Assembly (NCBI GenBank): GCA_964023275.1
Contig: OZ029916.1
Span: 41,569,896-41,633,895, forward strand
Source: Norana najaformis
Lineage: Eukaryota; Annelida; Clitellata; Crassiclitellata; Hormogastridae
DNA: 64,000 bases
Direction: 5' to 3'
Positions 40,497-53,800 of the stretch are shown one piece after another. Numbering within the stretch: position 1 is the stretch's first letter; every line of letters begins with the position of its first letter. The position numbers and the translations under genes were made by a program. The notes under the pieces are model-generated. The model made no database searches. It was not told the origin of the DNA and was given only the letters and a program-made list of their open reading frames with translations.

Positions 40497-41540
40497 GTGG
40501 TTAAACAAATCTCCTCTTGGATGACATCTAATCTCTTATGCCTGAACCCATCTAAAACTGAATTCATTCTTATAGGCCTACGTGACCAGCTCAAGAAAAT
40601 TCCTGACCCCTCTATCTCCCTCAGCCTGGACTCTGCCTCCACCCACACCTTTAATACTAACTCCTCTGTCCGTAATTTAGGTGTTATTTTCGACCAGAAC
40701 CTTACTTTTTCTGATCATATCACCCATCTTTCCCGCTCTTGCTTTATGCATATCCGCGATCTTCGCAGAATCCGTCCTATGCTTGACTTCAAAACCGCTT
40801 CTATCATTGCCACATCCATAGTTCATGCAAAACTTGACTACTGCAATTCACTTTTTCTCAATATTGACACAACCCAGATAAATCGCCTACAAGCTATCCA
40901 GAATGCTCTGGCACGTGCTGTCACCAAAACCCCCAAACACCATCACATCACCCCTGTTCTCAAATCACTGCACTGGCTTAAAATACCAGAACGAATAGAG
41001 TACAAAGTCTTATCCCTCACCTACAACACACTTCAATCCTCCCAACCCTCCTATCTTCGTCAATTATTTACTATCCAACCACTCCGTTCAACCCGCTCCT
41101 CATCTGTCCTAACACTTCTTCGCCCTCCCGTCACCTCATCCTTAAAATTTGGAAATCGCTCCATAGCCATAGCTGCCCCACCCCTTTGGAATAAACTCCC
41201 GCCAGAATTGCGACAGTTGTCTGGTCAATCACACGAACTCACCAACACTTCACCTCTTTCAGTTTCTGCGCAGGTCTTTCACTCAAGACTGAAAACACTT
41301 CTTTTCCAGAAATCTTATCCTGATTCTTCCTCTTCCCCTTATCTCTCTTCTCGCTTCAATTTCAAACAGCATCCACCGTAGCCGTCCGACTGTCTGAGTG
41401 CCTGACTCCTGGATCTTGACCCTTTGCCTATCGATTTTGTTTTGACTGAGCGCCTGTGAATAAGCTGGTTCCCGCGACTTAGCTTTCGTTGAGCGCTGTA
41501 GAAATCTCGAGATTACGATTACGATTACGATATAACACTA
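40497..41540 (+). pseudogene. LINE family L: RT C-terminal ORF and complete 3' UTR
   Basis: Longest transposon frame in the window (294 codons to 41381, intact) but 5'-truncated inside the reverse transcriptase. Order: SWMTSNLLCLNPSKTEFILI, SVRNLGVIFDQNLTFSDHI, RRIRPMLDFKTASII, HAKLDYCNSLF, RLQAIQNALARAVT, ITPVLKSLHWLKIPERIEYK, LWNKLPPELR and FHSRLKTLLFQ. This is the post-catalytic region of the L2/CR1 superfamily; the YADD box and the endonuclease are missing. The 3' UTR ends GCGCCTGTGAATAAGCTGG, GAGCGCTGTAGAAATCTCG and (ATTACG)n at 41512-41531. At least six other copies of this 3' end occur in the window, so this family was locally prolific. Confidence 0.9.
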
Positions 41541-41799
41541 CTATCCTACACGTCCCATCAAGGATTAGTAAAATTAACTGACCTGCTGGCGGCTTAATTA
41601 ATGCTTGGTTGGCGACCGTCAATGGAATGCGAGTGCATTCGGCGCAAACTCAGCCTTCCATCCTTTTAGCAACGGTAGATACATGAATACTAATTAGACC
41701 TAATGCAAGTTGGAAGATAACCTGTGGTCTTGTTTGTGCCTTAGCCAAATGATCCTTTGACCTCTGATCAAGACCACGCTTCTGAGTAGTTCCCACAGA

Positions 41800-41890
41800 T
41801 CTTAATCTAATCAAATCATAAGACTTCTATAGCACCGTTATCATAATGCCCAAGGCATCAGTCGATGGTCGCTTCAGGTCAAAGTCACCG
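41800..41890 (-). repeat. Family A tail repeat
   Basis: CTTCTATAGCACCGTTATCA, ATGCCCAAGGCATCAGTCGA, TGGTCGCTTCAGG. Confidence 0.65.
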
Positions 41891-43723
41891 TTGGAGAAGC
41901 CGGGTCGAATTCCGATAGGTCAGAGAAACCAGAACATTTGTATGAGGGGTGTGGGTCAAAATTGACCCCATCATGAACCTTACATTCAAGATTTTGACTG
42001 GGGGTTTGAACATTCTCAATATGCCCATGAAATCAGACCTGCAGCCAACTATTGTCTGCAGGCAATGCAATGGAGAATTTGTAGATGCTTCACTTCTTGC
42101 ACCATCTGCCGCAAGGTTATAGTGAACCCAAACAAAATGAAAAGCTGAAATCCTATGAGTCTCCCAACTTGACTTTATTGTTACTTTATTGTTTTGACTC
42201 TAAAATGTGGACATGAGGCTAACGGAACTAAGTTTGCTGAGGGATTAAAACCGATCCCTATGGCCAATTTTTTATGAGGATGATTTTGGATTTTTTAACC
42301 TGCCAAATCCTCCAGCAAATTCAACTTTGGTGGCAGATGACAATGAATGTGTTTTCATCAGCCAATTTATGACTTTATGACACTAATGTGTGCCCTTAGC
42401 AGATATTATTATTAAGCATGTAGAAACGACAAAGAAATTAATGATTTGACAAATAATTTATTCAAAAGGTCACACGTAGCCATAACATGCATCACACAAG
42501 TGACGACTTCTCAAAATGATCGCAATGAGATGAAAAAGACAGGAAATTCATATTTTCAAAGAATAGACATTACGTGTGTACGAAGCAAATCTTAAAATTA
42601 GAAAATAATGTTTGATCCAAAGCTAACTGCATGTTATGTACATGCACATATGTAAATGTGTGTGTGTGTGTGTGTTTCAAAAGGGATGCACACCTGGCCA
42701 CATAACTGATCTAAACAAGTGCGACTTAATGTTGGTTGAAACTGTACATTAAGCTGAACGAGCAACACTTATAAGCACGGGAAGACTGTAACAGAAGGCT
42801 GGTCCTATATTTAATCCATGAAAACTCCAGAAAAAAACACCACCAACTGCCAGGTTATCATATAAATGAACACCAGATGTGACTGTAAAAATAAGAACGA
42901 ATGTAGATGACGTGTTGTGACAGTGTATGGTTGATGTACTCATTTTATAGCCGAGTTCTCTAGAAGAACAAGTACAACAAAGACTTTGATGTACCTTTCT
43001 GTGGGATTTGAATGAACGAATATTAAGAGATTAATGTGCCAGGCATAAAAATATGAATCAAAGGCAAAACAATCTGAATCAGAGGCAACCCCAACCTCAC
43101 GGTTGATAGTCCAGCATGCTAACCACTAGACTGGTGTGCATCCTCTAAAATATTCTAGAAGTAAAGAACTCATTAATTGCACTAAAGTTAAAACAACATT
43201 TAAGAGTTAAAAATAACAAAACTTGCCCTTAGAATCACGTTCGTTAAGGCTTAAACAATCAATAACGTAGAAATTGAAAGGAAATGGCCTTTCAGACAAA
43301 TTCAAGAAATCATAATCAATAGAAATGAGTCATTTGTTCAGGTGAAGCAAAAAAGTGGTTCCTTCTTAGAAATGCTCAATACAGTCTTTTTGTAACAAGA
43401 CTAACATTTAAAAATTTTATTGCTCAAAACCAAAAATTGAAATAAAAACAATAAAATCACATTTAAAATACAACTGCCATCCTACAGATGTTAACTTGCA
43501 TTAGACACGAAATTGTCTCAGAGTCAAATGTCATGAAACTGCTTTACTAAATCAAGCAAACCGAATAAAGATATTTCAAGAAAAAAAAATGGAAATTATT
43601 CGATTAGAGAAAAGTCCATTTACCAAGTGGTCCAACTGAACGTGATATTAAAGAAATCACGAACTAATATTAAATCACATACATTGTTAAGACAGGCAAA
43701 ATCAAACTACATATGAACCATTC
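41891..43723. other. No gene recognised
   Basis: AT-rich, mostly unique-looking. Contains a (TG)n at 42658-42675 and a SINE family E head fragment (43063-43142, minus). Confidence 0.5.
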
Positions 43724-43865
43724 AGGGTGTATTCACATCCGCTCCGAGTTTGCACTCGGTGGACTACAATTTATACCCCAAGGAACTTAAATGCACTCAC
43801 AATGTGTTCCGTAGTCGCTCAGAGTAGACTCGGTGTGTACTTGGAGTGGATTTTGAATACACCCT
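43724..43865. mobile_element. MITE-like inverted-repeat element
   Basis: 142-bp segment whose ends are imperfect inverted repeats of about 30 bp: left AGGGTGTATTCACATCCGCT, right end reverse-complemented AGGGTGTATTCAAAATCCAC. No coding capacity. No clear target-site duplication was found, so the superfamily is open. Confidence 0.65.
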
Positions 43866-45105
43866 TATTAATTTCTGACCATTTAAGGAAAATCGATGTT
43901 GTCAGCCGAGATCAAGAAAGTCACCCAAAACAACAATTTAAAATATACATAAATCGATCATAGTCGAGCAGCAACGTGAATCCGAGATGCAGCTAATCAT
44001 CCACCCATTGGCAGTGCAGTTTGCCATACTAATGTTTCAAATCCAGAGAGAAATTGTTATTTTGAGATGTTTTGCATAAATCTATGCATCTAAACAGTTG
44101 TAAGAGAAGACCTAACACAAATGATCATTAGATGGCAACTGAGTCTTTTATAGTCACATATGCAGTATGGATACCGACAGAGAGATCAAAAGCGTGAAGT
44201 TGGCAACAATGGAAGGCACAACATGAAGACAAAGGCATTGCATAGAATGGCACGATGACATAGAAGACTGGTGCCAAAACTTTAACTCTAACAGCGCATG
44301 ACAGAGAAGTGTGGAGGAAACACATGTACAGTGGAATACTACAGGCTTTCCGCCCAAGGACAGCAATGATCAATGTATAAGGTGAGGATCTCTCGAAAAC
44401 ATTCCTGGTTATTCTAGTCAACAAACCAAATACAGCAAAACGAAGAACTAGTTCGAGTGTTCATCACAAAGATGTCTGTACTATTAGGCATTAACTGAAC
44501 CCCGTTCATTTCCGTTGTACAATCCAAATGCATGTCAGAGTATTTAGAAAATAATCACTCTAATCATCATTATGAATTATTCTCTAGAAACTAAAGAACC
44601 TCGTCAAAACACAACATTGAATAAGGCAAAGTTATTTGACAACAAACAATTAAAATCTGATACTGGAAGATGATACACTTAATAACTAACAATTGATATC
44701 AATCGCACTAAACTGATGTTTCAGCATAAAAAAAACTAGCAACTTCATCATAAATCTAGCAAAAAAGATAATGACAATAAATGACGATCTGAATGCTAAA
44801 ATTTGTTAATTCAAAATGTACTGCAGATAACAAGATATTACGATGCTTAGCGTATTTACAGAATTACAAATTGTTATTATATTATTAATTTATACAAGTG
44901 CTATGAACTGTTGATATGAATGCAACATTCGCTTAATTCACACATGAAGTTTCAGACATAAGCGCAATCTGAGAACCTGTCCGACTGTACATGAGAACAA
45001 CAATTATTAATTAAACAAAAGTTCAGATCAAATATCATACACCAGTTGTATCAGTTGTTGCAGAGGCCAGAGTCCACAGCCAAATGCTCTTTCGCATCCA
45101 AGCTC
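43866..45105. other. No gene recognised
   Basis: AT-rich stretch without exon-like segments or recognised repeats. Confidence 0.5.
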
Positions 45106-45165
45106 CCATGTCCCATAATGGGATCCCATGTCCCATAATGGGATCCCATGTCCCATAATGGGAGC
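45106..45165. repeat. Three tandem 20-bp units with a CCCATTATGGG palindrome
   Basis: CCCATGTCCCATAATGGGAT three times without mismatch. Each unit can form a small hairpin (CCCATAATGGG). Confidence 0.9.
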
Positions 45166-45179
45166 TCGAGAAGGCACTC

Positions 45180-45420
45180 ATTTCCTTCTCTTTCAGGTCC
45201 TAGAGATGCTAGTGAATGAATCCCAAGGCCCATAAAAACTGAACCAGTGAATTGCAGCTCACTTTCCAGCTCATGCCGGTCACAAATTCCACCGCTTGAT
45301 AATGGAAGCACCTCCGCATGAACAATTTGTTCATGGGTCACCACACAGAGTCCACAGGCTCAAACCCACAATCGTTGAATTACAGACTAAGCGTGCTACC
45401 GAAGACACCACCACTATGCT
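45180..45420 (-). mobile_element. SINE family F
   Basis: TTTCCAGCTCATGCCGGTCA, ACCGCTTGATAATGGAAGCA, GAACAATTTGTTCATGGGTC and GGCTCAAACCCACAATCG (B box on minus), in the order seen at 8870-9095. Confidence 0.65.
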
Positions 45421-46439
45421 GCAAGGTGGTAAGTCCTTTTACAGGAATAGTCAAACGCAAAATCCCAATTTTGTACATTCTGCATTTAAGTTCACTTTCA
45501 TGTTGCAAGCCCAATATAACCATTCCTCAAGTGTTTGCATTATGTACACAATCAAAATGACCCTAGAGATTGGCTTCAGTCAGGAGTTCACTAAGAGCTA
45601 AAGAGTCAAACTGACATAGAACAAAAACTAATGCAAACTGAATGCTCACAGACATCAAATTTCAGCATTCGAAGCACAAATTCAAATGCTGCCTGTTCCC
45701 AGGTAGTTTCATCTAATAACTACTGCAAAGGCCACATTAATGTCTGGCTAAAGGCCACAGTGATTGTGCTTTATTACCAAGAATGTCGGTGAGTGCTTGG
45801 GCGACACTAATGCTGCTGTTTCCAGACATTACTTTTAACAACCTAGAGAAACTTAAGGCAAGGCATCTCTACAAAAGTTGCTAGTTACAGAACTTGTTTC
45901 TCAGCAATCTGAAGAAATTTTTCTGTTTTTCATAATTTCTGCACAGTGCTGAATATAGAAAAAGCAAAGCATACATCCCTTACTGATTCCTCTTTCTCCT
46001 CAGCTGACAAATTAATAACGAATTAAATTAATAACCTTCAAATATGAAACATTTTCAATCTAAAAACCTTAAAACAATTTCAAGTCACCAATACCGGTAT
46101 CCACAAAACAATTTTCAGTCAGTACTCAGAAAACCAGAAATTTATAAATTCATCGTCTAAATTTATAAGTAAAACAACCAAAAGTGTAAAATCCTTCTTT
46201 CATAAAAGAAATTTATGTCAACGAAACCACAATAAATTCCTCTTCTATGCATTGTCACATGTAAAATATTTGCAACATGAGCACATGGGTGAAAATCCAA
46301 TGGCTGCCCAGTAAACTTGTATCGCGTGCAGGTTATAAAACCGGGAAAAAGTCATTAAAAATCTTGGAAACTAAAATGAAGTCAACTCTTGGCTAATCTG
46401 CTTGCTCCCCCTCTGGAAAATTCTGCAGGATTTGCCACT
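45421..46439. other. No gene recognised
   Basis: AT-rich. The 101-codon frame at 45296-45601 starts inside the SINE and has no recognisable domain. Confidence 0.5.
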
Positions 46440-46580
46440 GCACTGGAACATGGTGAGCCACCTCTCAGACTATAAAGGCCAGGGACCTTTAGCAAGTTCT
46501 TCATGCACAACTGATCTCTGCCATCGATCAATAGATGCTTTGTTAGCATACATGGTGCTACATAAATACAGAAAGAAAAC
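46440..46580 (+). mobile_element. SINE family G body and tail
   Basis: GCAAGTTCTTCATGCACAAC, TGCCATCGATCAATAGATGC, TTTGTTAGCATACATGGTGC and TACATAAATACAGAAAG: the 3' two-thirds of family G. Confidence 0.65.
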
Positions 46581-47479
46581 AATAACAACTGTCATTATCT
46601 GTATCTTCTCCTGGATACATGCACCGTTATCAATGCATGTATCAAAAAGTTTATATAGCACCTCTAAAGAACCTCTCTAAGACACTGTATACAATGGGTA
46701 ACTCATCTAGACAGATACAAATTAAGGGAAATGCTATTAAATGCAAAATGTTTGGTTGAGCTGAATTGCGGTTTTTTCCAATGTTTTCTTTTGCCACGAA
46801 TGACCTGTGAATGCTTCTGAGTAGATCTCTTGAAAAGGCACTACATAAATTTACTCAATGAATCAACAAATGGATTTGGATTCTGCAAATTACGAGTGAT
46901 GCTTCTGAACAGAAACTGGGCCGGATTACCCAACAGGTAAGACAGAGAGCTTCCTAGAGCTCTCCAGGATCAAGGAATCCCTGTTTGAACCCGTTTGAAC
47001 ACCACTAAAAGCATGCTTTCTAAGTAAATCTAATTGCTAAGTTAAATTAGGAACAGAAGGCTCTGCATATTTCTTGCTTTCAAAAATTCATGTCTCCAGG
47101 GCTCCAAGTTTGGCCCCAAAGATCTAAATTCAGCCCAACATACGAGGCACAAGTAAAAACATACGAAGCACAAGTAAAAACATAAGTCCACAGCAACGCA
47201 TGTTACAAAACTGCTGGCTAATGAGATGACCAAGTAAAGATGTCTTGCTAAATCAATTCAGTATGGATGACTGAAGAATAATAATTAACATCATCGTTAA
47301 ACTGCTAAAATTCCAACTCGCAAAAGACTTCAACAGAAATCTGAAATTCATGATTTGCTAATCAAATGTTAAAATATGCCAAAACCTCCTTTTACCAGGA
47401 TTTGCCATAAAAAAGTCTCATATAACACGGTTAGATACATGGATCCAAAATTTGATTCAGGTTTAGACATAACCTCATT
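46581..47479. other. No gene recognised
   Basis: AT-rich. Retroelement tail boxes near 46651 and 46842; a 20-bp direct duplication ACGA-GGCACAAGTAAAAACAT near 47141-47180. Confidence 0.5.
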
Positions 47480-47730
47480 ATGACACTATCTAATTATAAC
47501 ATAATATTGTTATAACATGACCTTGTTACAACTGCCCTTGTTATAACATGACCTCATTATAATATGACCTCATTATAACATAACAGTTATAACATGACCT
47601 CGTTATAACTGCCCTTGTGTAACATGACCTTATTATAACATGACCTTATTATAACATGACCTCATTATAACATGACCTTACTACAGCATTACCTCGTTAT
47701 AACATGACCTTGTTATAGCAGTATTAGACA
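47480..47730. repeat. 16-bp TTATAACATGACCTCA minisatellite
   Basis: About 14 imperfect units of ATTATAACATGACCTC, with shorter CGTTATAAC variants. Weaker relatives occur at 54640-54690 and 62725-62790. Confidence 0.85.
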
Positions 47731-48179
47731 AGGCTCTTCCAAACATAACACCATAAAGAGGTTCTGGTTTATAAACCGATATAAATACAGATTATGCGCT
47801 GCACTTTTTGACTCTAGTTCACCTGGAGTTTGTTAGACTGTAGGAAATAACATACATTATGCAACAAAATACCACGATCCAATGTAACATGAAGTAAAAT
47901 ACAAAAAGATTTCCGTCACAACATAACACGATCCAACAAATGCAAAATACAACATGATCTTGTGAATTCCAACGTAACAGTACAACATGAAGCTGTGACA
48001 CACGTAACCAAATTTAAAAGAAGTCAATTTCAGTCCCAGAGATTAAAATGAACTGTGAATTCAACTGACTGACTTCGGACTCTCTCTGATCCATCATATA
48101 TTGATTTCATCCAAATAGATGCCTGCTACGTTATATGAGATGCAACTCCAAAAACAATTTCTAATAAACTAAGAGCAAC

Positions 48180-48430
48180 CGAGGGTATGAAGCGTAAGCA
48201 ACTGTAATCTCTTACCCTCAGCATGTGAGGGAGGGTGGACAGTCCTCTCCCTCATCGCCTGATCTTCCAACCTATGGTGTACAGTCAATGTATTCGTTTT
48301 ATAGCCACGTTCGCTATGGACGCGAATGGAACAGAATCTTGACTTATCTTTCAATCCTAGCAAATACATTACCCCAAGACCTTGGGGTTGATAGTCCAGC
48401 ATACTAACCATTGGAAAACAATGCACCCCG
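48180..48430 (-). mobile_element. SINE family E
   Basis: Blocks TAACCATTGG (head, minus), TTGATAGTCCAGCATACTAA, CTATGGACGCGAATGG, GTGTACAGTCAATGTATTCG and CCCTCAGCATGTGAGGG, as in 15938-16205. Confidence 0.65.
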
Positions 48431-49603
48431 ACAACAATAATACTCGAAATAACAATTATAATACTTCGAGAATTCAGCTTCCTATCCTAAGCCTTTTCAT
48501 TGCTTTGGAATCCTTTCCACCTCAGGAAGAAAATGTTAAGTTAAAATATAATAATAATTTTAAAAACAAGCACTAAAAAATTCCTGAGGGATAATAAAAG
48601 TAATAATGAAGCATATTAGCAAAAATAATAATAAAAAATAATAAAAATATAATAATAAAAATAATAATACTAAATAATAATAATAAAAAATACTACTACT
48701 ACTACTATTACTACTACTACTACTAATAATAGCAAACAGTAATAATAATACTAATTTTGCTTGAGTTGCATAGTTCTTGTACAACGTGTATGGCTCATAT
48801 ATACAACAGACTTTGCAGAACTGTTAAGAAATCCATTGCACAATCTACTTTTACTGAGTTCAAACTTTCAGCAGAACAACATGAGAGTGCAGTATACCAT
48901 GAGAATGAGAAGGTTAAAAGATAAAAATGCAGCAAGAATGAAGAATAACATCAAGGGTATCTTGTGTAGCCGGCGTTCACGGAAGAAACGACATTCCCAA
49001 GATGAAATTCTGACACAAATTACACTGAAGCTCGTACAAATAAAATCTTTTAGCAATTGTTTTAGACATTTTCTGCCATTTTGCCAAGCCATACACCCAC
49101 AGTGTCAGCCCCTCCTGAATCCCTCAGTGACAAGACGCTCTCCATCATATCTTATGACTCCTAGAGGTCACACATGGCCCACTGACAATCACAATCAGGA
49201 TGTGATTTGTAGGAAGCATCACTGGAGTGGAAGGCCTAAGAATGAAGACGAATTATGGGGAAGATCTATTTTCATTGGGGGATAGTCTCCATATAGTGTT
49301 TGTTAAGACCTGTGGGGAGGAGTGAACTGTATAAAGGAAAATATTTCATTGAGAGAACCAGTGGAGCAAAGACCTACAGGCAGCAATGAAATGTAAAAGG
49401 AAATGCAACTTCAATGGTCTCACCCAGTGGGGAAAGTTTCCTCTATCCCTACAAATCACACTCCAATCACAGAAGAATCAGGGCCGCACTAAGAATAGGC
49501 ATCAAAGACAAATGAGCAGACAAATGATACTACAAAACAAGAGAACACAAGAGTGAGAGGTCAGGGCTAGAAATAACTGGATCTGGAAGACTTGTACCGC
49601 TGT
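48431..49603. other. No gene recognised; AAT/ACT tract inside
   Basis: AAT and ACT trinucleotides at 48600-48745. The 174-codon frame at 48761-49285 starts on TTG, has no recognisable domain, and lacks splice context. Confidence 0.5.
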
Positions 49604-49700
49604 TCACATTTTTAGATAAACGTGGGGTAAAGGCATCTTCATGTTGGCTTCAATTTCTTTCTTCGGATCACTTGAAACTGTTGAAAGTGAGATAGTGGAG
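49604..49700 (-). other. Exon-like segment, possible alternative 3' exon
   Basis: On the minus strand a strong acceptor (TTTTTCATTTTCCAG) is followed by an open segment ending in a stop in each of the two relevant phases. It lies 1.2 kb beyond the RALGAPA stop codon, so it could be an alternative last exon or chance. No phase-2 donor exists in the preceding exon. Confidence 0.25.
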
Positions 49701-50389
49701 CTGGAAAATGAAAAACACAACCATCACACTAGTAAACTAAATCTTAAACATCTTTAGTGATCACCAACAGTTTCAGTTCCCAAAAATACTTCAATGATCA
49801 CTGAAAATGCAAAATAAATTCTACAGAAGACGGGCAATCTGAAGAAAAACAATGGTATTCCGCTGGCCAGGTCACCTAGTTCTATATTTAATTACAGCTG
49901 AGCAAGATATTCATTTCGGTCTACATCAATAGATGACAAAGGGAGAACTTAGAAAGAAATAAATCAGCTTTGCTAAACAGAGTTGCACCACTGATAAAAT
50001 GCATATCTAAACTAATTATAAACTGTAATACAGTACAGCCCTGATAAATAATAGCTTCTTCTGTCTTTAAATTAAAGAATTACAATGGAATTACTCTTAT
50101 AGTATTAATTCTGATAATTTAATTTAAAGAAAAAATGAGACTGATGGACTAATATTCCACTTACAAGTCTGGTTGTTTAGAGGAAACACAGAAGTAGCTG
50201 AATGCCGCAGACCTGCAACATCAGAACAACACATTTATAAATGTCTAGTAAACCACAGTCTAGTTAAACCACAGACACCTATAAAATCTTTGGGTGGCAT
50301 AGCAGCTGACGGCTAATGTGTGTGGATGTTGAGGTTCAAATCCCGGGCATCACGTAAATTTCAATATTCAAAGGTGCTCCTTGCTCACC
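49701..50389. other. No gene recognised
   Basis: AT-rich; a B-box-like GGTTCAAATCCCGG at 50333-50346 marks a SINE head remnant. Confidence 0.5.
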
Positions 50390-50640
50390 TAAATGACGAT
50401 GATGATGATGATGGTTACGACGACGACGATGATGAGTTCTCTGCCCAAAGGCAGGTCCATTGGCTTTATGCCACCTGGTGATGAGATGAGTGAGATGGTT
50501 TCCCGTTTTAATGGTTTTCCTCACAGACAGTTGTGGGTGAGCAACTTGTACAAGGTCTCTAGCAGTGGCTTGAGGCAGATACGAACCCACGACCCTCCAG
50601 TTAGGTACAGACCATAGCACTACACCACTGCATGCCAACT
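50390..50640 (-). mobile_element. SINE family F with ATC-rich tail
   Basis: Minus strand: AGTGGTGTAGTGCTATGG (A box), GTGGGTTCGTATCTGCC (B box), TTGTACAAGTTGCTCACCC, then a (CAT)n tail on plus at 50395-50435. Confidence 0.65.
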
Positions 50641-50884
50641 AGAATGACAAGTCCATCTGCAGGTGAATGATGCTCAAATAACATGAAACGTTAATAAGGC
50701 AAACACATTCAGAGAACAAAATCAACAGATTCCAGTCTATGATTGACTCGTGACATTATACAAAACTATTTAGATATGTTAGATCATTGTACTTCAGCAC
50801 CTTTACAACTTTCTTAAAAGGCGCAATATAAATATCTAGATAAATACATACATACATACATATATACATATATACATACATATG

Positions 50885-53800
50885 TTAACAGACTGTAATC
50901 TGAACAGTTAGAAGATTGCGCTTGCCTGGCCGCAAGATCTCTGAAACAAAGTCCTCTCTTGTGGCCAACTCGCTGTGATTCATGACGATGTTCTTCAGAC
51001 AGGAATCTCTTTCCTCATAGCTGAACCAGGGTCAAGGTCATGCACCACATGAACATTGTCTCAGTTACCTTCATCGAATCTCAGGTAACGAAAGTTTAAA
51101 TTTAGGATAGGTTAACATAATCATGGCAACTGAAAACTGTCTCCAGATTAGATCAGATAACAAAGCAACAAAAGTCTCCCGATTAGACAACAGAGCAACA
51201 AAAATCTCAAAATTAGATTAGATTAGATAACAGAGCAACAGAGGTCTCCAGAGCAACAGAAGTATCCAATTTGTACTAAAAAAAACTTGAAACTTCTGTC
51301 AAAAACTTGTTCAGTAAGTATTAGCAAATGGTTTTAAGAAAGGAAACGAAAGGTGGTAGCAATTAAATGTTTTCTTCACGCAATAATTTATCCTGCTAGT
51401 AACCATTTGGAAATTCAAATAGGATACAAAGGCTTGTAGTGTTGCTTGTTGGCACGAATTGTTCGACTGGCATTAAGCGCAGTTGCTCGAACCAGACTCG
51501 GCAGAACAACTGAATCGACAACTGCTCCATCAAACAGCGGCCCGAAAAAACCAATCTATGAAACAAATCAACCATTGAGTCAACGTGTAACTCAACTAAA
51601 CAATATGTACAGCATATCAAAAGTGCTGCCTGATGCTTGTATGCTCTTAAAAACTTTCTTTCAGATCCAGTGTGTAGGTATATCCATATGTATTTACCTC
51701 ACAAGGCACATTTTTCATGACAAATGGTTTCATAAATTGTTTATTACTCGTTATTACTGCATATGTATTAGAAATATCTGTAAAGTATTATGCATATTTT
51801 AGGTAACATGTGGCACTGTAGGGAAGAACTGAACTTTCTTCAGTGAACCATATGTACACTCCTCTGTTTGTGACGAGTAATTTCTTTCTTTAAACCGAGT
51901 TCTTTATCTTTATCCTATCTATCCTTGACTTAATCGGTAAATTCCATAACACAGGCATTTAATTTCAAGGCCCTTACAGCCAGGCCTGTCAAAGGCTCAC
52001 TCAGTTGCTGTGGACACACTTGATGAAACATCACAGTTTTACGTCCTATCCAAATCAATCGATTGACAGCTAATGGCTACGGATGCTGGGCAGTATGCTT
52101 GCTATTCCAACTGGTTGGCCCAACTACTGCAAAACTTCCTTATCTGCATCATCCAGTTCTTGCTGGTGGAATGCAGAGGTTGCCATAAGTTATAGATCAG
52201 ATACATCTTTCCAGATTCTGAACAAATGTATATATATAGGTATGTGTGCAAGTATGTATGCATGTATGTATGTGGGGAATGGTAGCCAATAGGTTAGAGT
52301 GCTTGGCTTGTAATGCGGATAGTACAGTTTTGCACCTCCTCCTGGGACTGAGCAGGCATCTCGAGCAAGTCCTTCACTCACAATTGCTCAGCGGCATCGA
52401 TTGACGCTTAGTCATTAGATTGTGGCGCTACATAAATCAAGAAATAATAATAATAATGTATCTGAACATTTATATAGTGCTTTTCAGAACCTTACAAAAT
52501 GCTAAAGCACTGCTATCCAACAAATAAGTGTGCTTCTGAATATTTATTTAATACCTTCAATGAACCTCACAAAAGAAACAGATGATGTCTACCTCTGGTT
52601 TCTTAAGAATCTGGATGTGGAAGAGACTGGAGCGGATTGGATAGATGACGATAATTACGTCTGCAAATTCCGTGTTAAGGATGTTGCGATGATACCTGCG
52701 ATGGTGGTCAGACCAGACGATGTGCACCTCATCATTACCTAAATGCCGCACCTGCAAAATACACTTGCATCACAGTCACACCTGTATAATCTTACCTTTC
52801 AAAAATACCTGTGTTTTTCAGGTATAGAATACACAGTTACAGAGGTTGGGTAAAAATACTATTTTAACACATGGTATGGGGCTGATTGGTTAGATTGCTT
52901 GGCTTGTAACACGGACAGCACATGTTCGAGCCTCTCCTGAAACGGTTACTATGTAGGGAGCTTGAGCATGTCAGTCACTCAAAAGTGCTCGGTGCCATCG
53001 ACTGATGCTTAGTCATTAGATAGTGGCACTTAATAAATGCAGAAATAATAATAAATTAACACACCAGAATGCAACAGGGAGCTGCGTTCCAGTTTCAGGT
53101 CAGCCGGGTTGAGGAACGCTACGATCTGGAGCCTAAAGGAACTCTGTCTCACACTCACATTCTGTTGAAAGGACTGTGATTTTGGAATAAGCTTTAACTT
53201 AAAAGTGACCACTAACTGACACAAAAGATGTTTCCAGATTAGATTAGCTAAGATTAATACTCTCGGTTTATAAAGCTCATTACGATAACTGCAAAATACA
53301 GAAGTTTCCAGATTAGATTAGCTAAGATTAATACTCTTGGTTTATAAAGCTCATTACGATAACTGCAAAATACAGAAGTTTCCAGATTAGATTAGCTAAG
53401 ATTAGATCTGTCAGCTTCTATACCACAGTGCTTCAGAAATTTCCAGTTTAGATTAGATCAGATTAGAATAGTCTTGACTTCTGTAACACAATTACAGACT
53501 GACCTTCTTCTGATGAGCGTCTGAGTCGGATGACAACGGCATAATGGTTGAGACGTGAAACATGATCTCCGTTGTAGATGTTGAGAAGTAGACGGCCATC
53601 TCTCCGTTTGTCTTGTTCCTCTGAAGTCCTCCCATGTACCCCTCATGAAACTCCAGTGAAACCTAAACATACATCATCAACATTCAGTCATTATCATCCT
53701 GCATGTTGGTCTATTTGTCTATTTGTTGAACTCATTATTATGTGCGTGAGGTAAGCAAATCTGAATCTGAGGTGCGAGATACGCATCCACGAACAACTTG

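Noticed and set aside
48761-49285. 174-codon frame
   Set aside because: Starts on TTG, no recognisable domain, ordinary AT-rich composition and no splice or poly(A) context; probably chance.
51396-51427. Stop codon at 51415-51417 as the end of RALGAPA
   Set aside because: Reading through ends at KPLYPI and loses the expected FYEER segment. A donor at 51427 (GTATCC) joins in phase to 51020-50885, which restores FYEERD and the downstream region.
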